From Liminaster sp045576355 (GTDB taxonomy: Bacteria > Bacteroidota > Bacteroidia > Bacteroidales > UBA3663), in assembly GCA_045576355.1 (NCBI GenBank), contig JAZNGG010000018.1, forward strand, positions 1 to 22,304: a DNA stretch of 22,304 nucleotides, given 5' to 3'. This document shows positions 17,601 to 22,304 of this stretch, piece after piece (the first letter of the stretch is position 1; the number at the start of each line of letters is the position of its first letter). The notes beneath the pieces were generated by a model. That model did no database searches and was not told where the DNA came from. It worked only from the letters and a program-made list of their open reading frames with translations. Made by a program: the position numbers and the translations under genes.

Positions 17601-18723
17601 TGTCGTAGCGGGAGAGGACCTCGTCAGCGATGTTATATTGGATGTCACCGGCGAGTATGAAATCTCTCTTGATGCAGCCTCCGGCTATTCTGATCAACTG
17701 ATCTTGCCACAGTCAGACGGAGCTCCTACACAGCAGACCATTTATGTGCGTCTTAAGTCGGGTCTGGAGCTGGCTGACTACACTGGTCTCATCACGATCT
17801 CTACTGCTCTTTTGCCGATGCGTACCATCGCGCTTTCTGGTGCGACTGTGCCACAACGCGTCTCTTTGATCTATGACTTTGAGAGCGATAACGCATCGCC
17901 CAGCTATACGACACCTCCTGCTAAAGATATCTCTGTCGGTGTCGGCAATGGCTCACGTGCCGGTGTGTTTAATTATACTGACGCATCCGGAGCCACCGGT
18001 CATTGGTTGCGTACTTATGGCGGAGGTCCCCGTAATGGTACCGGTATCCTCAATCTGAATCGCTTTACTCATAAGGCAACGGATTACTCCGTGACATGGC
18101 GACAAGCCAATGGCACTACCTCTGATTATAAAGTGGGTGTCCTGTTGCGTGGAAATAAGTCTAAAATCGGTACAGCCTCTTCGGGTTATGTACAGGGTAT
18201 GATGCACGGTTATGTCTTTATTGTTTACAATACGTCAGGCAGGACAGAGTTCCGTATCTATAACTCCAATGCTTCCACTTCGCTGACCATGCTCTCCAAT
18301 GCTTCTGCTTCATTGACTCCGGCAGTAGGAGATGTCGTGTGGTATCGCGCTTCTGTTTCCGGTGCATCTGTCGTCAATCTTAAGTTAGAGTATTCGACCG
18401 ATGAGGGTAAAACCTGGCTCACCGGAGGTGTGTTTACTGACAATCAGGGACTTTATAAGCAAGGTTCTTCACAGATCGTTTGGGGCTTGGCGGCTTCTGT
18501 CAAAGACTTCTACATGGATGACATTACTTTTGAGGGTATCACCTATGACGAGTCTGTCCTTAACTCCATCGGTTCTGTGTCTCCAGATGCAGAGTGCCTC
18601 TCAGAGGAGTATTATGATTTGACCGGTCGTCGTGTTGCTCCGGGTGAGGAGATGAAGGGTATTTATATCCTCCGCCGTTACTTCTCAGATCGTCATATCG
18701 AAAGCCGCAAGGTGGTATTTTAA
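14620..18723 (+). CDS. Secreted GH98 endo-glycosidase with duplicated C-terminal modules
   Basis: A 1367-residue protein with a signal peptide (cut near residues 38-39, SWA/AE). The GH98 catalytic region spans about 45-340 and its C-terminal companion about 350-600. Visible candidate catalytic carboxylates are Glu167 in N-F-A-E-Q-F-W-G, Asp273/Asp274 in R-F-D-D-C-G-W and Glu303 or Glu310 in T-G-E-T-V-I-D-G-P-E; I cannot assign them individually. A CBM6/35-like module follows (about 627-752). Two copies of one jelly-roll-like module come next (about 823-967 and 1153-1307; shared A-T-D-Y-x-x-x-W-R, V-G-[LV]-L-[ML]-R, V-W-[CY]-R-A), with a beta-domain between, then a tail Y-Y-D-L-T-G-R ... G-I-Y-I-L-R. 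Characterised GH98 members include blood-group endo-beta-galactosidases and a Bacteroides endo-xylanase active on complex glucuronoarabinoxylan. The pectinesterase and GH43 neighbours favour a plant glycan here, but this is inference. GH43 follows after 367 nt on the same strand. Confidence 0.88.
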   Translation: MTSTLLNAVKRLQISCGKSFLLLFALLFTGLFPNPSWAAEDPYAGIPAAPMRRPISPESPMWLIHIDTWNWADPQKIIDLIPDDIKPYAVMNISLSISHNEETGEFNIAPDGYEIAKSWLRVCAENRMWAMVQCASGGFSHFSEYDLSVYEEFYQDYPNFVGWNFAEQFWGFDDKFSCSWLERMNLFAQLMKMAHRYGGYLTVSWCSAYWGASLNPIAMMKRCPEFAAACKACPEHFILCEKFTMSSCFHEIESTCLGTWLSGYSGHYGIRFDDCGWNESFGTPFPEAAGAIPVLSHVMLTGETVIDGPELIWRHDFQELSTVRTPDGYTARRWGRFPEFENISIDIFRKILDGSIRIMDRKEVIDYSKVVIVQDVKTGDAVKDYMTPENLFKGLYQKDDDGEWLNNITWMKKTGRYPAIPAAYTLADSLAQTFEVQVKASQYSKRWPNIQSKVNEFNNLFPEEYTGDIYASRVENAWVFYNPNIKDYFATGVVPFQYNTCDRLRLALNQYSLVQMRENEKDLSLYLTNYRNDDTSLRADTLYIYGAEEKPTYTYKDRASHQPTQVSEDWNAGVYRLVVKHHGPVDLSIACHGSAQGRRPMTGVTPSQITRPQAPSVYCGPRQRELECFDYKNIDRCWTNGVSSSIKGYTGQGFVSVGKAAGVGLRDSVSVNKTGFYQLKLRYYAPNGAVQNLSLNVNGSRVTTMNLSKSKTGETWKTFSRKIKLNAGMNEITFATTKAGTNNLYLDNIVIAASDGDIYNFTGDKAGDASAISRPEMITLRSGSLGVEKVADETVGVSDNMLCPYTDEALPGVADLDLFPIDATDYVIGWRTVFASDNASVGLLMRAGAEVDEKSGRKCGYLMNARRTADGKLEIGLYHSSAEGIVPMGATYTSSFTLKDAASVWCRAFAYGDSLWMECSQDSMTWEGGLQTAWIDKTYRRGATQWIWGHNGETTGWYADNIILLQPRLAVNHTSLTGLQNFYGSAESGDVQEFVVAGEDLVSDVILDVTGEYEISLDAASGYSDQLILPQSDGAPTQQTIYVRLKSGLELADYTGLITISTALLPMRTIALSGATVPQRVSLIYDFESDNASPSYTTPPAKDISVGVGNGSRAGVFNYTDASGATGHWLRTYGGGPRNGTGILNLNRFTHKATDYSVTWRQANGTTSDYKVGVLLRGNKSKIGTASSGYVQGMMHGYVFIVYNTSGRTEFRIYNSNASTSLTMLSNASASLTPAVGDVVWYRASVSGASVVNLKLEYSTDEGKTWLTGGVFTDNQGLYKQGSSQIVWGLAASVKDFYMDDITFEGITYDESVLNSIGSVSPDAECLSEEYYDLTGRRVAPGEEMKGIYILRRYFSDRHIESRKVVF

Positions 18724-19090
18724 TGATGGCTTGGGGCGAAGCCCTGCGATGGCGATGGCAGATGGCTATGGCTTCTCTTTCCTCTTTGCTCTTGTCATGA
18801 GCGCAGTCCTTTAAACTACTAAATCAACAATCACACTATTTATGTTTTTATTTCACACAGAACCCGAGAAGCTCATGACCAAAGGGAATAACCCGCGAAG
18901 CTCATGACCAAAGGGAATAACCCACAGAGCGCACATGCTCCGCAGTGCTTACCTTCCGGATGGTAAACGCAAGCGATAGCGTGCGTTTTCTGTGAAATCT
19001 GTGAATTTTGTGTGAGATAATGGGGGCTACGCCCGCTATGGCAGGGTCCCCTTTGCGTTTTCTGTTTTTACCTATAACTTCCTTATCTTC
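18724..19090. other. Intergenic spacer between GH98 and GH43
   Basis: 367 nt, no gene. It starts with a short-word repeat region (GATGGC, ATGGCT at 18721-18775), holds two copies of a 29-bp repeat at 18861-18918, and near 19029-19092 a segment resembling one at 21068-21140 after GH43. No clear terminator or TAnnTTTG promoter is seen, so GH43 may be read through from GH98. Confidence 0.55.
18861..18918. repeat. Two tandem copies of a 29-bp repeat
   Basis: Copies at 18861-18889 and 18890-18918 differ at a single base (GAGAAG versus GCGAAG) and share GCTCATGACCAAAGGGAAT. A third copy begins (AACCC at 18919) but breaks off. Near identity suggests a recent duplication. Confidence 0.85.
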
Positions 19091-19092
19091 AT
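19029..19092 (+). repeat. Left copy of a diverged direct repeat flanking GH43
   Basis: CG[C/T]CCGCTATGGCA, a CTTTG stretch, then TTTTC[T/A]GTTTTTACCT and a C/T-rich run to an ATG occur here and again at 21068-21140. The left copy leads straight into the GH43 start codon; the right copy leads into no gene. Confidence 0.5.
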
Positions 19093-20722
19093 GCTAACTA
19101 CAAAAAACTTCTTCCGAACATTTCTGACATTCGCTCTCTTTTGTCTCTCCTCTGCTTTTGCTCTGTCAGAGGAGCAAAAACAGTCTCCTCGGACCTTTAC
19201 CAATCCTGTCCTATGGGCAGATGTCCCGGATCCGGATGTCATCCGCGTGGGAGAGTATTTTTATATGGTTTCGACCACCATGCACCTGATGCCGGGGGCA
19301 CCGGTGATGCGTTCGCGTGATTTGGTCCATTGGGAGGTGGTCAGCTATCTTTATGACACGTTGCACGAGACCCCAAAATATGACATGCAGGAGGGGACGG
19401 TCTATGGTCGCGGACAGTGGGCAACCTCATTGCGTTATCATGACGGGATGTTTTATGCCCTGTTTTCACCCAACGATGTTCCCTATCGTTCCTTTATCTA
19501 TAAGACTACCGATCCTGCGCGTGGATGGCAGTTGCATAGTCGCATGAAGCACTTCCATGATTCTTCTCTCTTCTTTGACGACGATGGTCGGGTCTATGTC
19601 TTCAGCGGTACCGGCAGCCTTGAGGAGCTGGAACCGGATCTTTCTGGAGTTAAGGAAGGTGGGGTTAAGATGCAACTCTTTAAGCGTGATTCCACAGAGA
19701 CAGGACTTCTCGAAGGAAGCCGAGTGATCAAACATGAGGGTAAATATTATCTGCTGATGATCTCTTGGCCACGAGGCGAAAAGCGCCGTCAGGTCTGCTA
19801 TCGTGCCGATCATATTACCGGACCTTATGAGAAAAAAGTGATTTTGACCGATAATTTTGCAGGCTTCCCCTATGTAGGTCAAGGTTGCATTGTCGATGCT
19901 CCGGATGGTAAGTGGTATGGTGTTATTTTCCAGGATCGTGGCGCAGTGGGACGTGTCCTTACCTTGATGCCATGTCGCTGGATTGATGGTTGGCCGATGC
20001 TGGGTGATGAATCCGGACGTGTACCGCATGAGATGCTATGCCCTGGACAAGATACAGAACTCAATGCACAGCATGCTGAGCAGTCCATTGTCGTTTCTGA
20101 TGATTTTTCGGCTCCCGAACTCTCTCTCCATTGGCAATGGAATCATAATCCTATCCCGGAAGCGTGGTCGTTGACCGAACGCAAAGGTTATCTCCGTCTT
20201 CGGACATCGCGTATCGTACCCCATCTTTATCTTGCTCCTAATACATTGACACAGCGCATGGAGGGACCTCATTGCTCCGGCACGGTGCTGATGGACCTGA
20301 AGGGAATGAAGGATGGAGATCGTGCCGGATTAGCTGCATTCAATGGGCATAGTGGCATCCTTACTGTCTCTCGTGAGGGGAAGGAGCGTTTCCTCACTTA
20401 TTCGACGGCAGTCGTGGATCTGACCGATCGTGAAAAGGCAGTGACTGCTACCAATGAGGAGGTCATCGAGCGCATCCCAATCAAAGGGCGTCGGTTGGCA
20501 CTCCGTGTTGAAGCCGATTTTCGTTTGGGACAAGACTGGGCAACATTCTCCTATAGCTTGGATCGCAAGACCTGGCATCCCATCGGCAAACCCTTTAAGA
20601 TGATGTTTGACTATCGCCGCCTATTTATGGGGACGAAATTTGCGATATTCAATTATGCCACCTCCCAAACCGGAGGTTATGTCGATGTCGATGCTTTCCT
20701 TTATTCAAAAGACAAAGAATAG
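19091..20722 (+). CDS. GH43 glycosidase (subfamily 12-like; xylosidase/arabinofuranosidase type)
   Basis: A 543-residue protein with a signal peptide (about 1-25). The five-bladed propeller domain (about 36-340) has the GH43 catalytic set: base Asp47 in P-D-P-D-V-I-R, pKa-setting Asp157 in H-D-S-S-L-F, and acid Glu209 in L-L-E-G-S. A C-terminal beta-sandwich (about 355-540, S-D-D-F-S-A-P-E-L onward) is the usual partner domain of this subgroup. The H-L-M-P-G-A-P-V-M-R-S-R-D-L-V-H-W stretch is typical of exo-acting inverting members releasing xylose or arabinose from oligosaccharides. The exact sugar cannot be read from the sequence. No C-terminal tail, so it is probably periplasmic and finishes what GH98 starts outside. 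Same strand as GH98, 367 nt downstream. Confidence 0.92.
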   Translation: MLTTKNFFRTFLTFALFCLSSAFALSEEQKQSPRTFTNPVLWADVPDPDVIRVGEYFYMVSTTMHLMPGAPVMRSRDLVHWEVVSYLYDTLHETPKYDMQEGTVYGRGQWATSLRYHDGMFYALFSPNDVPYRSFIYKTTDPARGWQLHSRMKHFHDSSLFFDDDGRVYVFSGTGSLEELEPDLSGVKEGGVKMQLFKRDSTETGLLEGSRVIKHEGKYYLLMISWPRGEKRRQVCYRADHITGPYEKKVILTDNFAGFPYVGQGCIVDAPDGKWYGVIFQDRGAVGRVLTLMPCRWIDGWPMLGDESGRVPHEMLCPGQDTELNAQHAEQSIVVSDDFSAPELSLHWQWNHNPIPEAWSLTERKGYLRLRTSRIVPHLYLAPNTLTQRMEGPHCSGTVLMDLKGMKDGDRAGLAAFNGHSGILTVSREGKERFLTYSTAVVDLTDREKAVTATNEEVIERIPIKGRRLALRVEADFRLGQDWATFSYSLDRKTWHPIGKPFKMMFDYRRLFMGTKFAIFNYATSQTGGYVDVDAFLYSKDKE

Positions 20723-20768
20723 AGTATAGATAAAAGATAACAGATAACAGAGGAAAGAGAAACCATCT

Positions 20769-20794
20769 GCCCTCGCCATCAGCCATAGCAGGGC
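20769..20794 (-). repeat. 26-bp inverted repeat, arm 1 (arm 2 at 21033-21058)
   Basis: The reverse complement of 20769-20794 matches 21033-21058 at 24 of 26 bases (GCCCTGC-x-ATGGCT-x-ATGGCGAGGGC). GCCCTGCGATGGC also appears at 18741-18753 just after GH98, so the same repeat family lies on both sides of GH43. Confidence 0.7.
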
Positions 20795-20882
20795 ATAGTC
20801 CAAGACCATATTTTTAGAAAATTAACCTCCAAATGCCTTGTCAGTATGATATTTCTGTATGGCTTCCATCACGTCAAGATGA

Positions 20883-20978
20883 ATTTTTAACGCGCGTACC
20901 CTCGTTGCTCGATGAGGCTACGCTTGTTGGACGATGAGGCTACGCTCGTTGAACGATGAGGGTACGCTCGTTAAAAAT
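20883..20978. repeat. 22-bp tandem array enclosed by 21-bp inverted repeats
   Basis: Outer arms 20883-20903 and 20958-20978 are inverted copies with 20 of 21 bases matching. Inside and overlapping them are 22-bp units at 20910-20931, 20932-20953 and 20954-20975, core GATGAGGCTACGCTCGTTG, plus a more diverged unit at 20888-20909. The 96-bp element could form a long hairpin in DNA or RNA. It has the same 22-bp period as the array at 2382-2469 but a different consensus. Confidence 0.8.
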
Positions 20979-21032
20979 GGGTCCCTTGTCTTCATAGTGA
21001 GGTGCTTCGTCCGCTAGGGCTTTATGGGCTTC

Positions 21033-21058
21033 GCCCTGCGATGGCTCATGGCGAGGGC
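21033..21058 (+). repeat. 26-bp inverted repeat, arm 2
   Basis: Partner of 20769-20794. Embedded in a longer run of related words (CTTCGTCCGCTA, CTTCGCCCTGCGATGG, CTTCGTCCGCTATGG) at 21001-21095 that looks like a decayed tandem array. Confidence 0.7.
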
Positions 21059-21067
21059 TTATGGACT

Positions 21068-21140
21068 TCGTCCGCTATGGCACATGGCTATGGCAGATGG
21101 CTTTGCTTTCAGTTTTCAGTTTTTACCTTTCATCTTATTA
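21068..21140 (+). repeat. Right copy of a diverged direct repeat flanking GH43
   Basis: Matches 19029-19092 in CG[C/T]CCGCTATGGCA, the CTTTG stretch and TTTTC[A/T]GTTTTTACCT, with small insertions. No gene follows directly. Confidence 0.5.
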
Positions 21141-21206
21141 TGCTGCTCCGCCCCTCATCTCCTAAACCAAAAATTCCCCTTCAATTGTAAAAAATCCTTT
21201 CAACTA

Positions 21207-21236
21207 TTTGTTTGTGCAAAAATTTAATTATTTTTG
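21207..21236 (+). promoter_or_regulatory. Promoter for the small peptide / fimbrillin transcript
   Basis: TTTG at 21207-21210, an 18-nt spacer, and TATTTTTG at 21229-21236, continuing TTTGCA as in the other promoters of this window. It predicts a leader near 385 nt to the ATG at 21628. A second -7 match (TACTTTTG, 21473-21480) could give a shorter leader. Confidence 0.55.
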
Positions 21237-21627
21237 CACTGTGAAATGTGTGTAACTTTAGATAAAAATGAGAGATTACCTTGTGACATACAGTCCTATA
21301 TTGTGCAACAGAAAACGTTGGTTTTCTGTGAAATATCTCTCTGATAATTTGGTTATGTGCGGAAAACTTTTACACACACACATTGCCCCGCGCGTTATAT
21401 ATTACAAATTATTTTCTGATTTTCAAAACTTTAGCAAATCCCTTAATGGCGTTTTTGCTGCGGTTTCCCCTATACTTTTGTTTTCGCAATGGTGCTCCGC
21501 CCCTCCGGGAGGTGGCGCTCGCGACATGGCATATTCCTATTACGGCGTTATCGGTTGGCATTCATCGTGCCCGCTGCTAATGCTTTTTTAATATTATATA
21601 TGTATAAACACTAAAAAACATAATACT

Positions 21628-21813
21628 ATGACTACAGACCGCCACCGAAAAGCATATACAGCCCCTCAGATCGAGGTGATCGTGCTGGAGAATCTCTCTC
21701 CGTTGCTTGCCTCGATTACCGGAAGTGCACCGGACAGTGACGACTCAGAGTTTGGAGCACCTCGCCGCCGCCGCGACAGCGCGTGGGAAGAATTGTGGAA
21801 CACCAATCAATAA
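21628..21813 (+). CDS. Small Bacteroidales peptide (61 aa), related to the one at 1987
   Basis: ATG at 21628, TAA ending at 21813. It has R-K-A-Y-T-A-P-Q-I-E-V-I, then a short hydrophobic piece L-S-P-L-L-A-S-I-T-G-S, an acidic Ser/Asp-rich stretch, and R-R-R-R-D-S-A-W-E-E near the end. The two ends match the 50-residue product at 1987-2139. There is no export signal of the usual kind; the hydrophobic piece is too short for a membrane helix. A fimbrillin-like lipoprotein gene starts 18 nt after the stop, so the two are very likely cotranscribed. Function is unknown to me. Possible roles (inference only): a regulator or assembly factor for the neighbouring surface protein, or a precursor whose conserved N terminus is a leader. 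Confidence 0.8.
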   Translation: MTTDRHRKAYTAPQIEVIVLENLSPLLASITGSAPDSDDSEFGAPRRRRDSAWEELWNTNQ

Positions 21814-21831
21814 CAATACATATATTATTAT

Positions 21832-22304
21832 ATGAATAAATCCGCATTACATAATAATATAGGCAGCCAGATCGCAAAATGCCTGCTGCTTGCAGTTGTT
21901 GTGCTATTGACAGCTTGCAACAATGACGACATCGTGCCCGACACACCCGCTGAGGGTAAGCTTGTACGACTCACTTTCGGCACTGCCGATGCCCCGGGCA
22001 CGCGTGCCGTATGGAAAGATGAGACCGGCAAAGGAAATCTTATTTTCAATTGGGAATCCCACCCTATAGGTCAGGAAATGATGGCTGTAATATCAGATGG
22101 GTATGACTTTATCCCCAACTTTCCATCTTCTAATAATTGGAGCGAGCCACAGTACCATACCGGGCTGACTGTTACTCCGCAGGAAGATCCTCACTATGCC
22201 ACATTCGAGACGGAGCGCTATTATTACGAAAATATAATAAGTACTGATGCAAAGAAAATATTTGTCACGAGTGGTTACAATAATGATATCTCCGGTTATG
22301 CGAG
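21832..22304 (+). CDS. Fimbrillin-like (Mfa-like) lipoprotein, 5' part (3' end outside window)
   Basis: ATG at 21832, frame open to the window end (157 residues). Residues 18-28 are hydrophobic and end L-L-T-A-C, giving lipidation at Cys29. The next residues N-N-D-D fit the acidic lipoprotein export signal described for Bacteroidetes outer-surface lipoproteins. After that, V-R-L-T-F-G-T-A ... G-T-R-A-V-W-K-D-E-T-G ... F-N-W is the N-terminal pattern of the Mfa_like/fimbrillin family (threonine-arginine-alanine followed by a short beta turn and W). Members are subunits or accessory proteins of Bacteroidales type V pili. Whether this is a shaft, tip or anchor subunit needs the missing part. It follows the 61-residue peptide by 18 nt. 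Confidence 0.8.
   Translation, partial: MNKSALHNNIGSQIAKCLLLAVVVLLTACNNDDIVPDTPAEGKLVRLTFGTADAPGTRAVWKDETGKGNLIFNWESHPIGQEMMAVISDGYDFIPNFPSSNNWSEPQYHTGLTVTPQEDPHYATFETERYYYENIISTDAKKIFVTSGYNNDISGYA

Larger units (their letters stand above)
20723..21627. other. Gene-poor repeat-rich spacer
   Basis: 905 nt with no gene I can support. In order: AGATAACAGATAACAG short tandem (about 20733-20749), one arm of a 26-bp inverted repeat (20769-20794), a tandem array bounded by inverted repeats (20883-20978), the other arm (21033-21058), a diverged copy of the segment ahead of GH43 (21068-21140), then a likely promoter at 21207-21236 and a long leader (about 21243-21627) to the small peptide gene. ORFs at 21268-21591 and 21383-21580 show no family features. 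Confidence 0.6.

Noticed and set aside
21268..21591. 107-codon ORF before the small peptide gene
   Set aside because: Composition is unlike the neighbours, no family motif, and an overlapping ORF in another frame is just as open. More likely leader RNA.
1..22304. tRNA, rRNA, integrase or insertion-sequence genes
   Set aside because: No tRNA cloverleaf, rRNA stretch, transposase or recombinase motif was seen on either strand, so despite the repeats there is no direct evidence of a mobile element with its own enzyme.

Overview
The window looks like a chromosomal segment of a Bacteroidales bacterium (Prevotellaceae or a close relative is my best guess; the genus is not provable from this sequence). 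The reasons are a hybrid two-component system with periplasmic propeller repeats, Bacteroidetes-type -7 promoter elements (TAnnTTTG), a BspA-like leucine-rich-repeat protein, a fimbrillin-like lipoprotein, and large multi-module secreted carbohydrate-active enzymes with a shared C-terminal tail.

Layout. 1-2139 (+): the 3' part of an AT-rich BspA-type surface protein and, 12 nt later, a 50-residue peptide gene. 2140-2627: convergent intergenic region with two hairpin terminators and four 22-bp tandem units. 2628-7166 (-): a 1512-residue multi-domain pectin methylesterase (CE8 fold). 7167-7811: divergent promoter region with two more 22-bp-spaced units. 7812-11960 (+): hybrid histidine kinase/response regulator/AraC regulator. 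12140-14047 (-): SGNH acetylesterase of the SASA family. 14048-14619: divergent region that appears to hold a free-standing small RNA gene (promoter plus intrinsic terminator). 14620-18723 (+): very large GH98 enzyme with binding-type modules. 19091-20722 (+): GH43 enzyme (subfamily 12-like). 20723-21627: gene-poor, repeat-rich spacer containing an inverted-repeat-bounded array. 21628-21813 (+): a 61-residue peptide clearly related to the 50-residue one. 21832-22304 (+): 5' part of a fimbrillin-like lipoprotein.

How it fits together. The central block (about 2.6-20.7 kb) reads as a plant cell-wall glycan utilisation island. A membrane sensor-regulator sits between a pectin demethylating enzyme, a deacetylating esterase, an endo-acting GH98 and an exo-acting GH43. 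No SusC/SusD pair is in the window, so transport must lie outside it or elsewhere. The substrate is inferred: the methylesterase points to pectin, while GH98 plus GH43 plus an acetylesterase is also compatible with decorated xylan. The outer edges are surface-structure genes (BspA, fimbrillin), each adjacent to one member of the same small-peptide family. That pairing, the candidate small RNA and the 22-bp-period intergenic arrays are the least explained parts of the window.
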